From Miltochrista miniata (lineage: Eukaryota > Arthropoda > Insecta > Lepidoptera > Erebidae), in assembly GCA_933228765.1 (NCBI GenBank), contig OW121771.1, positions 12,648,001-12,712,000 on the forward strand: DNA of 64,000 nucleotides, in the 5' to 3' direction. Below, piece after piece: positions 31,561 through 42,039 of the stretch (position 1 is the first letter of the stretch; each line of letters begins with the position of its first letter). Both the position numbers and the translations under genes were made by a program. Below the pieces are notes generated by a model. The model worked only from the letters and a program-made list of their open reading frames with translations, had not been told where the DNA came from and ran no database searches.

Positions 31561-31629
31561 TCGCTATAGCAAAAAAGACCTACTAAAATCAGAAAACAAG
31601 CATCCACACAACAAACGTAATTTTTGTGC

Positions 31630-31715
31630 CCAATTTCGGACACTAGAAATAACACATAGGCGACTTTTCATCCCGGGAAAATGTTCCCACGGAAAGCGGG
31701 AACGAGTCCTGTACA
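31630..31715 (+). mobile_element. Helitron (subfamily b) internal fragment
   Basis: 'cttttcatcccgggaaaatg' and 'cccacggaaagcgggaac' match the 47229 and 25672 copies. Confidence 0.5.
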
Positions 31716-31744
31716 TGTTCACTGTAATAGTATTTACCTACAAT

Positions 31745-31922
31745 ACAATAATACTGTATGTAGAAGCAGGCTGTGTCGCGTTTAATGTAATTTCGGGGAC
31801 TTAATAGAAAATTAAGTTCACGTGATCAATCTACATCAATCAAAGCGCTCACAGCCAGCTCACTGAGGTTCTACTACAACATGAAAGCGTCCACGGCTAG
31901 TAAATATCCAAGTCAATGGAGA
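31745..31922. repeat. Left copy of flanking direct repeat
   Basis: It contains 'cacgtgatcaatctacatca' and 'cagctcactgaggttctact'. It is about 90% alike, by eye, to 38645-38835 in the same orientation. The two bracket the nested TE block. Confidence 0.7.
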
Positions 31923-32025
31923 ACATACATACATACATATAGTCACGCTTTGGGTAGTCAGAGGCATAGTATACGCCCACATTTCACCTTTAAATTTTAT
32001 GTCCTACGTAATAGGCGGTGAGCCT

Positions 32026-32167
32026 CTCCTGGGACATCCTTCCGAGGGCTTACCCGGGGCTCCCAACCGTAGGCTGTTGGGAGTTACGTGAGGTTCTTTA
32101 GTTGGTAAGAGTCGGCATAGCATACATGTAGGATTTCCATTCACGTTAAATAAATTAAAAAAAAAAT
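32026..32167 (+). mobile_element. R1-type LINE 3' end inserted in SINE
   Basis: 'cttacccggggctcccaacc' through 'cattcacgtt' and an A-rich tail. The flanks ggcggtgagcct (32014-32025) and ggtggtgtgcct (32168-32179) are a diverged 12-bp target duplication. Confidence 0.75.
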
Positions 32168-32299
32168 GGTGGTGTGCCTATTGCCGTATTGAAATAGGCA
32201 GGATGACGTCGTGATGACGCGCACTTGAATTTTTCAAGCCGCAGGCCTTCGACTTGGCTTAATGATTGTCATTTTAGAATAGAATAGAATAGAATAGAT

Positions 32300-32945
32300 T
32301 TATTTGCTTATAAACATGGTAACAAAGATCTTACAATTTATTATACCAGTACATCATGTTTAGCCGCACTGCAGCATGCAAATGTTTTCATAATGTAACA
32401 TGCAAATGTTTTCATTTTGTAACACAGTTCAATGTCAATAGATTAAATTATATAAACTAAGGTATCTATGGTCTAGTCTAGTGCAGTCACTTTAATAAAT
32501 ATTACATTAAATTTAATTAAGCAATACAAATTTCCCATTTCATACAAATTATTTATGTCATAAATTATTATGGTCTGTAATGTTCTATAGTTAAAAAACT
32601 TCTCAATATAATACAGATTAAATTATACGAACCAAAGTATACTTGGTCCAGTGCAGTCACTCCAACAAATATCACAGTGAATTCAATCAAACAATACAAA
32701 TTTCTCATTTCATACAAGTTATTTATGTCATAGATTATTTTGGTTTGTAGTGTTCTCTAGAGTTAAAAAAACTCCTCAATATAATATAGATCAAATTAGT
32801 ATCCATGGCCCAGTGCAGTCACTCCAATAAATATTACAGTAAATCCAATTAAACAATACAAATTTCCCATTTCATAAAAGTTATTTATATGTCATAGATT
32901 ATTATGGTTTGTAGTGTTCTCTATAGTTAAAAAACTCCTCAATAT
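32300..32945 (-). repeat. Triplicated ORF-end/3' UTR unit of the LINE
   Basis: 'gtgcagtcac' recurs at 32481, 32651 and 32811. Each unit also contains 'cccatttcata' and an ORF-end-like 'aaaaaactcctcaatat'. Units differ by scattered substitutions. Confidence 0.8.
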
Positions 32946-34371
32946 CATAGAAACACTTCTGAATTAGCCATTTCTTGAGATTTCTTATAAACAGGCGTTG
33001 CGGTAGTTCCCGCAGCGTCTGTGGTATTTTATTATATATTTTTACACACATGTTAAATGCATTTTTATGACACAGTGTTGTCCGACATCTTTGTATGACC
33101 AGTTTAGTGGGATCTCTCTGGCTAAAACGACTATTTGCATCCATTCTCTCGAACAGGTGTGAATGTTTCCTAACAAAAAGCCCAGTTTCGAGGATGTATA
33201 AACCAGTCAGTGTAAGGACCCTAGTTTGGACGAAGAGCGGCCTGCATGAGTCCAAAGGAGCAGCATTGCATATTGCCCTTAAACACTTTTTTTGAGCTCT
33301 GAAGACGTTTATAATGAGTGGAGAGTTACCCCACAACAACAACCCATACCGCAAAACTGATCCAACATACCCGTGATAGGCTGTTAGAGCTATACTCTCT
33401 GATGCAATCCTGCGAAGGTGTCGCAGAGCGAATACAAATCTATTTATCCTTTTACCCACATCAGCTATATGTGGTTTCCAGTTACAGAAACGATCCACTG
33501 CAATACCCAAGAATTTCAAATGGTCAGTGCATTCTATAATATGGTGATTGTATTTAATATTAATGTCAATTTTTTTCATTTTATAATTACAGAATTGTAT
33601 ATATTTGGTTTTTGAATAATTAATTGTTAGATTATTAAATTTTAGCCATTGAATTATGTCAGACAAAGTTCTGTTTACCACAGCCTCGTGAGATAATCGA
33701 CTTTCAGCTGGTATGACTATGGACACGTCATCTGCAAATAGTACACACTGGTGATCTGTGATATTAGGAAGATCATTTATGTATAAGAGGAACAGAAGAG
33801 GTCCTATAACGCTGCCCTGTGGAATACCTAATACATTTGTCCTAAAAGTGGATCTGTACGGTGTTGATACCAAAGTGTTATTTAGACGACTCACTTCAAC
33901 GGACTGAGTTCTATCAGAAAGGTAACTCTTAATCCAGTCCAACGCTGGTCCTCGAATGCCATAACGTTCACATTTATTTAGAAGCGTACCATGATTCACG
34001 CAGTCGAACGCTTTCGACATATCAAGAAACAGTACCGTTACAGGTGTTTTGTTGTCTATGTTTTGTGTAATAGTCTTTACGAGAGAGAAAGCTGCGAGGG
34101 TTGTAGATTTATTGTTCTGAAAACCATTTTGTTCGTCTTTAATTATTTTGTATTTATTTAAAAAGCTCGTTATACGCCTGTGCATCAATTTTTCGTATAT
34201 CTTTGAAATCACTGGTACCAACGTGATGGGTCTATAGTTGCTCACATCAAACTCATTATCTCTCTTATACAGAGGTCTCACTATCGACAATTTTAACTTG
34301 TCGGGAAATATCCCCTGCACAAAGGAGAGATTTATAAGATGCGACAGAGGGGCTGATATGATGTTCGCGCA
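32902..34371 (-). CDS. Jockey-like reverse transcriptase, N-terminally truncated
   Basis: About 490 codons of uninterrupted RT: VRPLYKRDNEFDVSNYRPIT, FLDMSKAFDCVNHGT, GIPQGSVIGPLLFLLYINDL, FADD (33727-33738), then the thumb (FLGIAVDRFCNWKPHI) and the RNase-free C-terminus ending EEFFNYREHYKP. The frame formally continues to an ATG at 34434 through a poly-Lys run and the end of the DNA transposon, but those about 20 residues are not part of the protein. The endonuclease and N-terminal RT are missing, so it is not autonomous. The lack of stops suggests a fairly recent insertion. Confidence 0.85.
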   Translation of the reverse strand, partial: CANIISAPLSHLINLSFVQGIFPDKLKLSIVRPLYKRDNEFDVSNYRPITLVPVISKIYEKLMHRRITSFLNKYKIIKDEQNGFQNNKSTTLAAFSLVKTITQNIDNKTPVTVLFLDMSKAFDCVNHGTLLNKCERYGIRGPALDWIKSYLSDRTQSVEVSRLNNTLVSTPYRSTFRTNVLGIPQGSVIGPLLFLLYINDLPNITDHQCVLFADDVSIVIPAESRLSHEAVVNRTLSDIIQWLKFNNLTINYSKTKYIQFCNYKMKKIDINIKYNHHIIECTDHLKFLGIAVDRFCNWKPHIADVGKRINRFVFALRHLRRIASESIALTAYHGYVGSVLRYGLLLWGNSPLIINVFRAQKKCLRAICNAAPLDSCRPLFVQTRVLTLTGLYILETGLFVRKHSHLFERMDANSRFSQRDPTKLVIQRCRTTLCHKNAFNMCVKIYNKIPQTLRELPQRLFIRNLKKWLIQKCFYDIEEFFNYREHYKP

Positions 34372-35296
34372 TTTTTTTTTTTTTTTACTGACAACGGTTT
34401 CATTTCGAGGTGTGGTCCTCCGTGGCCGGACCACAGTTTAGTACTCAGATGATACAGTTTGAAATAATACCTACCTAAAGTCTACTTTCATCGGAATATA
34501 AATATATTTTTAGTACCTCAAGAGATATCTTTTTAATTAACAATTTATGTGGCCCGGCCCCCAGGCAGTGCTCTCTGGCCGCGCCACCTCAAATTAAATA
34601 GAGTATAATGAACTATTAATAAATCAATATCCCGAAAAAAATCTACCTAAAGAGTACCTTGCATACGACAAATATGGTCCATTAAAGCCCTTTAGTTAAG
34701 GAGTTATTGGACGTAGGGTGTGGTCCGGCTGGAAGGTATACTCTGCAGCAAGTCAATTTTGCAATATTTAATTTTTTAACTATCCATAAATCAATTTATA
34801 TAATAGTACCTTTTCTCTACTCTTCGTTGATACTGTTTTTTCTCAATTTTACTATTCATTTTCATTAAATTATTCTTTAAAGTATGTGGCGCGGATAGAG
34901 AGGATTACTTTCAGCAAATATAACGAAATAAACTCCATTTCTTTATGCCAACGAAAACTGCATAATAAGTACCTTATAAAAAGACCTGGACTTCATCAAT
35001 AAACTTTTATTTTTATTTCCAACAATGATTTTGAAAAAGGTGCACTTTTTGGTTTTTGTTTACCTATCTACCTAAGAATAGAAGAATTTGACGAAGTACT
35101 GAAAAGTTTGGTTTAAAATAAACAATCAGTATACGAAAACAAATATATATTTTCATAATCAAATATAAACAATAAAAAATTGTTAAAACAATAGGCTTTG
35201 GTACTCATTTTTTCATTAGTAGGTATTTCTTGTTTAAACGGCTAAATGCTAAAATTCAATTGACTTTAGTTTGTTATAGAACACACTTTTCCGTAA

Positions 35297-35629
35297 TCTA
35301 TACATATAATAAAATGATAGAATAGTCAAAACTGTACATTGGAAATATTAAAAGAAATACTCGCTGGGTGTTCAACATAAGATACCGAAGCCGAAAATAT
35401 AGTTAGAATTTTTTTTGTCTGATTTTCTGTTTGCTTTGCTTCGTCCGGGATCTCGAAAACTACTCAATCGATTTGATTCAATTAGATTCTGCACAAATAT
35501 TAGCTAGGGGTAGGTTCTTCAAATAGGCCATATATTATCACGCTACGTAACCTAGGGGCTAAGCAGAGAGCAATCAAATTAGCATTATAACATAATTTTA
35601 ACGCGTACGAAGTCGCGGGCAACAGCTAG
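35297..35629 (+). mobile_element. Helitron in the loop of the long-TIR element
   Basis: 5' 'tctatacatataataaaatg', 3' 'gtcgcgggcaacagctag' then T. The same subfamily, inverted, is at 62784-63081. Confidence 0.7.
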
Positions 35630-35756
35630 TTTACAATTGCTTATATTTGATTATGAAAATATATTTGGTTTTCGTATACTTGTTGTTTATTTTAACCCAA
35701 TATTTTCAGTACTTCGTCAAATTCTTCTATTCTTAGGTAGATAGGTAAACAAAAAC

Positions 35757-36062
35757 AACAGGCAAATTTACAACAAGTGACTTCATTATACTTAATTGAA
35801 AAAAAAATTGTTTGCCTGGAACACGAAATGCAAGTTATCTTTGCATTTTTTTTATGCCTAGGTAATTAATGGTATTTTGTTGTCTTAGTTTGGCAACAAT
35901 GTAATGTATTTGGTACCACCTACATTAAACCATATTTTCATGCGTATTTGTTTGGTGATGGGTGGACTGTGGATTGTTATTTTTCTTTGTAATATATTGT
36001 TTAACAATGTCATCACATAAGTGACAAGTTTCGTGATAATAAAGATCTTTAAACCTAAACCT
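35757..36062 (+). mobile_element. LINE 3' fragment with AATAAA and CCTAAA tail
   Basis: It interrupts the right arm between '...gtaaacaaaaac' and 'caaaaagtgca', which are contiguous in the left arm. It ends 'gtgataataaagatctttaa' and then repeated cctaaa. A short aaaac repeat may be its target duplication. Confidence 0.55.
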
Positions 36063-36078
36063 AAAACCAAAAAGTGCA

Positions 36079-37844
36079 TACATACATACATACATATCAT
36101 CACGCCTGTCTCCCATCGGGGTAGGCAGAGACTATGGCTTTCCACTTGCTACGATCCTGGCATACCACTTTCGCTTCTTCTACATTCATAAGTGCTTTCA
36201 TACATGCTCGTCGGTTAAGGGTACTCTTGACCTGGCCTTTTTCCAACAGGTCTTTGATCTGGTCATCATGTGTACGCCGAGGTCGACCCCTACCAGTTTG
36301 CCCATTCATTCTCGCCTTATAAATCTGTTTAGTCAGTCTACTTTCATCCATCCTCTCGACATGTCCGAACCAGCTAAGCATCCCTTTTTCAATCTTCGTC
36401 ACTACATCTTCAGTTATGCCACATTGTTTTCTAATCACGCTATTCCTTTCTTTGTCCATCAATTTCACTCCAGCTATACTTCGCAGACTTCTCATTTCCA
36501 CAGCATTAACTTTACTTTTATGCTTCTTCTGCCACACCCAACTTTCACTACCATACATAAGTGTAGGGATAAGCACACCCCTATGCACAGCCACCCGTGC
36601 CTTCTTACTCTTAGACACGTTTTGACTGCTCATGAAGGTGTACATCGCCCCATTCACTTGATTACCTGCCAAAACTCTTCTCTTAATATCATATTCACAC
36701 TTTCCATCTCTTGCAAATTTTGAACCCAAATATACAAATTCTTTCACCTGTTCCACTCTTTGCCCTTCAATAATGATGGGGCAATTCGTCATACATTCTT
36801 CTCTTTCAAACACCATTACTTTGGTCTTGCTTACATTAACTTTCATCCCTTTACCTTTTAGAGCCTCATGCATAATATTCACCATCAACTGCAACTCCTC
36901 CGCCGATGAAGCTAAGATCACCTGATCGTCAGCATATAAGAGGCATTTGATGGTCATTTCATTCAGTTTTAATCCATACGTACTCTCTTGCAATTCTTTC
37001 AAACAACTGTCCATGTACAGGTTAAACAGCCACGGTGACGCTACACAACCCTGTCTCACACCCCTTTCTATATGAAAGAAGTCCGTGCAAGCACCGTTGA
37101 TCCTGACACAAGCACTAGAGCCCTCATAAAGAGATTTCAATGCCCGTATCAAGCTGCTGCTCACCCCGTACATGGACAATGTTGACCATAGCTCATTCCT
37201 CACCACTTTATCATAGGCCTTCTCCAGATCTACAAATATGCAATAGACCTTTTTACTCTTCGCCAAAACTTTTTCAGCTATGCATCGTAAGGAGAAGACC
37301 TGATCCGTGCACCCCTTCCTTTCATAAATCCTGCTTGAACATCCCACATTTTTCCTTCACTTTCATCCATCACTCTTTTTATCAACACTTTCGCATACAA
37401 TTTACCGACAATGCTGAGCAGGCTTATGCCGCGGTAATTTCTGCACTCTTGCTGCGACCCTTTTCCTTTGTACAACGGTACAATGACAGCTTTGGACCAC
37501 TCCTTTGGTACACTGCCGCTCCGCAAGCAAAGGTTAAAAAGGCGGTACAGCTGGTCAATCACCACGCCACGTCCTGCTTTCAACATCTCAACGGAAACCC
37601 TATCAATCCCAGCAGCCTTTCCTAGTTTCATACTGTTCAATGCTTTCATAATTTCTTCCATACTTATCTCGCTTTCATTCCCATTTTCATTCATTTCACA
37701 AAAACGAGTTTGCACTTGGGTATCCTCTTTATCAAATAAACTTTCAAAATACTCCTTCCATATTTTTAGCACACACTCTTCTCCTTTAACAAAACTTCCG
37801 TCCTGGTTTCTGATATTATTGAGCGAATACGTGGTCTGTTGACC
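36079..37844 (-). mobile_element. RTE-type LINE, 5'-truncated, 12-bp target duplication
   Basis: Flanked by ccaaaaagtgca (36067-36078 and 37845-37856), which is single-copy in the opposite arm (inverted at about 35043-35054). The 3' terminus (plus view) is a (CATA)n run followed by 'tcatcacgcctgtctcccat' and 'cggggtaggcagag', matching the SINE tails. Confidence 0.87.
36100..37844 (-). pseudogene. RTE reverse transcriptase with one frameshift
   Basis: Two overlapping frames (37278-37844 and 36100-37347) cover RT from the connector (IWKEYFESLFD) through NYRGISLLSI, GFMKGRG / CTDQVFSLR, FVDLEKAYDKV, GVRQGCVASPWLFNLYMD, YADD (36925-36936), YGSESWVWQKKH, SWFGHVERM, and RGRPRRTHDD, to SAYPDGRQA. 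The switch lies near 37308-37320, where one base appears missing. The endonuclease is lost by 5' truncation. It is about the same family as 6192-8411 but clearly a distinct lineage. Confidence 0.85.
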
Positions 37845-38644
37845 CCAAAAAGTGCACCTTTTTCAAAATCATTGTTAGTAATGAAAACAAACGTTTATAG
37901 ATTAGGTCCAGGTCTTTTTATTAAGTACTTATTATGCAGTTTTCGTTGGCATACAGAAATATAGCTTAAAGTAATTCTCCCTAGCCGCGCCACATCCTTT
38001 AAAGAATAATTTAATCAAAGTGAATAGTTTCTTGAGAGAAAACAGTATCAACGAAGAGTAGAGAAAAGGTACTAAGAAACAAATTGATTAATGGATAGTT
38101 AATATTTAATATTGCAAAATTGACTTGCTGCAGAGTATACCTTCCAGCCGGACCACACTCTACGACTAATAACAATTTAACTAAAGGGCTTTAATGGACC
38201 CATATTTGTCGTATGCAAGGTACTCTTTAGGTAGATTTTTTTCGGGATATTGATGTATTCAATAGTTCATTATACTCTATTTAATTTGAGGTGGCTCGGC
38301 CAGAGAGCACTACCTGGGGGCGGGACCACATAAATTGTTAATTAAAAAGATATCTCTTGAGGTACTAAAAATATATTTATATTCCGATGAAAGTAGACTT
38401 TAGGTAGGTATTATTTCGAACTATATCATCTGAGTACTAAACTGTGGTCCGGCCACAGAGGACCACACCATTTCGAGTTTTCCTTCTCTACGCTATGGAT
38501 CGTTTTGCGAAAGTGTTCCGAGTCGCCTCTTACGACACCCTCGGGATGAATTGGGATGGCGACATTTTGTACTGTTGCCCGTTGCCACACTGGGTCGCAG
38601 GCCTCAGTTCATTTCATACCCGTAAACTATCCCAGTATTAACAA

Positions 38645-38835
38645 TAGTAAGAATATAGAAGCAGACTTTATTGTAATTAATGTAATATTGGTGATGAAAT
38701 CCTAATAGAAAATTACAAGGAGTTACTTTCACGTGATCAATCTACATCAATCAAAGCGCTCACACCCAGCTCACTGAGGTTCTATTACAACGTGGGAGCG
38801 TCCACGACTAGTGAAAATCCAGGTCAAAAGAGAAG
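38645..38835. repeat. Right copy of flanking direct repeat
   Basis: It is in the same orientation as 31745-31922 and immediately follows the SINE head at 38625. Confidence 0.7.
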
Positions 38836-39291
38836 TAACATTGAATACCTTTATAATTCTTTGTATACTTACCTTTTACTTTGTATAATTCTTCTGTATA
38901 CTTTATCTGTGTGTTCCGGGTCATCAAGCAATTCAATTTGTTCAGTGCGCTGATTCACGATCGTGCGTCTTGAAAAGCTTTGGTGTAGACGTAAGTTTAC
39001 TGTTGATACGTACTTATGTGTCAGTGTACGTAGGCAAAATAATGTGTAACCATTTGTGTAAAGACCAACTTAGCGGCACCACGCATCGAGCAACGCAGCC
39101 AGCAGATGTTGCGAGGGTAAATCAATCGGCTGTGACTATGGAACTTACGCAAAACAATTACCAGACACGGTCTCTCGTTTTCCATAAGTTCATTTGCACT
39201 AATATTGTTTGCCATAATCATCCCCGATCATAATATTTACTTGCACTATTATCATTTATACTAATAACGTTTGCATTTGCATAGCATAATT
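38836..39291. other. No gene recognised
   Basis: An initiator-like 'ttcagtgcgc' (38941) and a donor-like 'gacgtaagt' (38988-38996) are present but isolated. Short ORFs only. Confidence 0.35.
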
Positions 39292-39612
39292 AGTAGACGC
39301 CTTATATTATGAGGTTTAGTTTTAGGTTTAATTGTGAATAAAAAATCTGTGTCGTATAAATTATCTTTATTTGTATTATGGTGCATAAAAGTTATGGAAA
39401 ATGGCATAATTGAAAACGAAAATTATGGCAAATACATTTATGGATTTAAATTATTATGACAATTGATCGATTATGACCAATGGAATTAGTGAAAGTCATT
39501 TTATGTCATTTCATGATTATGGCAACTGAAGCGTTATTTCTAATGAAATTATGGCAAATACCAGTATGGCATATGAAGTTATGGCATTTTAAACTATGGC
39601 AAACATTAGTAA
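39292..39612 (+). repeat. ATTATGGCA-rich element (copy 1)
   Basis: Many 'ttatggca' units, e.g. 'gaaattatggcaaatacc'. It is near-identical in inverted orientation to 63543-63862. Its end 'agtagacgcc' is shared. Confidence 0.75.
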
Positions 39613-40009
39613 ACCACCAGACACATATTATATTTCGTATACCATTTGGAGTGCGTATTATCAGAGGGGAATGTCTCCGTATGCCGCTTCCCCTCCCGAT
39701 AAAAGTCGTCCTGTTGTTCAATACATAGCACCGTCTAATTTCACGTATAGGCGACGCGCTGCGATGCACCGTGGATTTCCACGTTGATGATGTCACGCAG
39801 TGGCCCGAGTGATGTTGACATGACCCACAATCGTCGTAAAAGAAGGAAAAACCGGCCACCTGTGCATAAAACCACGAGTTTATAAAACGGCAAAAAAAGC
39901 GTCTGTGTATGGGAATCGCCCTTTTGGATGCCATGTCAGACTTTTACTGGCCAACACCATACATACCCTCGGATGTATGTATGTACGAGTATTTCTGTTG
40001 ATACTATAT
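39613..40009. other. No gene recognised
   Basis: ORFs of up to 142 codons overlap on both strands, but none has a recognisable domain. 'aaccggccacctgtgc' resembles a TIR-repeat end. Confidence 0.35.
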
Positions 40010-40275
40010 CAACAAATGCTAAAAACGCGGCTACTTCACGCTCTCCTTGAAGAACCCAGGGTAGTAGCCGGAGGACATCAAGTGCGCGGGAGAACGTTGC
40101 AAGTTTCTATGGTTTGACAGAGAAACAATCTTTTAAATCGGTTGGTTCACACGAAAATTCTATATACTCTGTGAGAGTGGCACCTCTGACCAGCACGCGT
40201 TGTTCGAGATCAAAGAGAGTGGAATCTATATAAAGAGCTTATCAGATCACTCGCCGTGATATACTCGATAGATTG
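40010..40275 (-). pseudogene. LINE family X RT C-terminal fragment
   Basis: The reverse complement matches 61870-62100: 'ctccttgaagaaccc', 'gacagagaaacaatctttta', 'cagcacgcgttgttcg'. Frames are broken. Confidence 0.6.
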
Positions 40276-40579
40276 CAACCAAAATTTTGACTAAAAGACA
40301 ACAGACGGCAAACGATAAATTGTCGGAACATAATAGGAACCTATCTTGCTCTAAATTTGCTCAACAATATCTCAAAATTACCATCAGATACAAACGTGCC
40401 TACAAAGCGGTCTTAAGTTTAGGGATACAACTTTGTTGTACTTAGTTGAATCGGAGAGTAAAGTTTGAGGAATAGGTAGATAGGAAACGTTACTTCATAC
40501 TTGAATGTGGGGTAGGGAAGTTGTGTAAGATTTAATATTGAACACAATACATTTATACTACAAAGAGGAAAGATTTGTG

Positions 40580-40915
40580 TGTTTTGTAATTGATAAACCA
40601 TTGAAATACTTTACAGACTTCCATGCCGGGCAGAGATGCCACTCATACACAGTGGAGAGAATCGTCGCCAGAACTGAGCGTTTCAAAAGATCGTTCCTCT
40701 GTCGAACTGTAAAAACTTGGAACGACCTGCCCGCACACGTTTTTCCCTCATCTTGCAATCCCGGGTTCTTTAAGAGGAGCGTGAAGAGGCACATCACAGG
40801 GCCGCCAACTTGAGGACCACTGTCAGAAGTGGCCCTCAATCGCTAGATGCGCTACGGCTTTGCATCAGGCTGGTGGCGACGTCAATTTGGCGTGCTGAAT
40901 ATAAAAAAAAACAGA
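40580..40915 (+). pseudogene. LINE family X RT C-terminus with 3' end
   Basis: The frame 40600-40813 reads GQRCHSYTVERIVARTERFK, then FLCRTVKTWNDLPAHVFPSS and KRSVKRHITGPPT, followed by the family's 3' block and A8. This is the clearest copy of the family's C-terminus. Confidence 0.75.
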
Positions 40916-41484
40916 TTTTTAAAAAAAATCTTTCGCTATTGGAAAAATAAACTATTCTGATGTTACATAGGCTACGTTCCTATCATTAGCTAAGGTAGCA
41001 ATATAATGGAGCGAGGCAGTAAAAAGAAATATCAAAAATATGGCATATTCCCATAATATGCTACTGAGTTCTTAATATTGTCAGAGGCAGAATCATCTTA
41101 GACCATTTTAAGGTCGCACCACATAAGTTGCATTCAAACTCTTCCTCTTTTGAAAGTTGGGATCCGCTTTTCGGATGTGTGTGGAATAGTCTGCGTCGTT
41201 CTCGATAATCTTGTGGTCGTATAGGGTTCGATGAACATCACATTTATGTGATCCATAAATTTCCATAAAAAAAAACATGACATACAAGCGTTCTTAAAGA
41301 CCGAGGAAGTAGGTGAATTACACAGCCACACCCTGCGCCGTTTGTAAAAGTGCCGGCTGATTGCAATAGACTTGCCGCATATTCCGTGGCAACTAATAGA
41401 ACTGGTGAAGTGGGAGCGTATAATATGCCTTTGTACCCCTCCGGCACCTGTGATTATTTGTTTTTTTTTTTCTCGGACATTTCA
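40916..41484. other. No gene recognised
   Basis: AT-rich with two overlapping minus ORFs without recognisable domains. 'gtataatatgcctttgtacc' near 41420 may be a decayed SINE tail. Confidence 0.4.
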
Positions 41485-41714
41485 CACAACGCTATCTGAT
41501 CCCAAAGTAAGCTAGGAATAACCTGCTTGTGTTATGGGTATCAGACCACGGATATTAATACTTATATACTTTTTAAATATATACATATTATACATAGAAA
41601 CACCCAGACTCTTGAGACAAACATTTATGGGTCACACAAATATTTGTCTCCGGTGGGAATCGAACCCACGACCTCCAGCGCCGCAGGCAGTATCTCTACC
41701 GACTGCGCCACAGA

Positions 41715-41722
<8 letters not shown>
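41485..41722 (-). mobile_element. tRNA-headed SINE
   Basis: The minus-strand head (41717 down to about 41645) reads like a tRNA gene: acceptor gcctctg, box A tggcgcagtcgg, box B ggttcgattcc, T-stem gtggg/cccac, and acceptor 3' strand cggagac (one mismatch and one wobble). The D-stem is degenerate, so this is not a functional tRNA. The tail includes 'aacacaagcaggttat'. Fragments recur at 14330 and 42060. Confidence 0.75.

Positions 41723-42039
<317 letters not shown>

Larger units (their letters stand above)
32276..34380 (-). mobile_element. Jockey-like LINE, 5'-truncated
   Basis: The 3' tail is (TATTC)n on the minus strand (32276-32297). The 3' region 32300-32940 consists of three tandem 160-170-bp units that include the ORF end. 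The RT frame runs to the 5' break near 34371, next to a T14 run. It sits inside the SINE between 'gtcatttta' and 'actgacaac'. Confidence 0.8.
34410..38468. mobile_element. Long-TIR, MULE-like DNA transposon with internal insertions
   Basis: The termini gtgtggtcctc...gaggaccacac are flanked by a perfect 9-bp duplication catttcgag (34401-34409 and 38469-38477). The arms are about 750 bp: 34410-35182 against 37857-38468 plus 35636-35756 once insertions are removed. No transposase is present. Nine-bp duplications with very long TIRs fit non-autonomous Mutator-like elements; other 8-9-bp-TSD superfamilies remain possible. The centre is occupied by a Helitron, a LINE tail and an RTE LINE. Confidence 0.8.
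31923..38630 (-). mobile_element. SINE subfamily 2 split by nested insertions
   Basis: The parts appear in order: tail and body 31923-32025, body 32168-32275, junction 34381-34409 ('actgacaacggtttcatttc'), head 38469-38625. They reassemble collinearly with the reference layout at 13483-13660 and 27733-28045. Gaps are occupied by an R1 3' end, a Jockey-like LINE and a long-TIR DNA transposon. Confidence 0.7.

Noticed and set aside
34372..34434. N-terminal extension of the Jockey-like RT to an ATG at 34434
   Set aside because: Those codons come from a homopolymer run, SINE sequence and the DNA-transposon terminus, not from the LINE.
38941..38996. Host first exon from initiator and GTAAGT donor
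   Set aside because: Exon would be under 50 bp with no supporting context; signals this short occur by chance.
39506..39934. 142-codon minus-strand ORF as a gene
   Set aside because: No domain recognised, overlaps repeat sequence and opposing ORFs, and the start lies in repetitive DNA.
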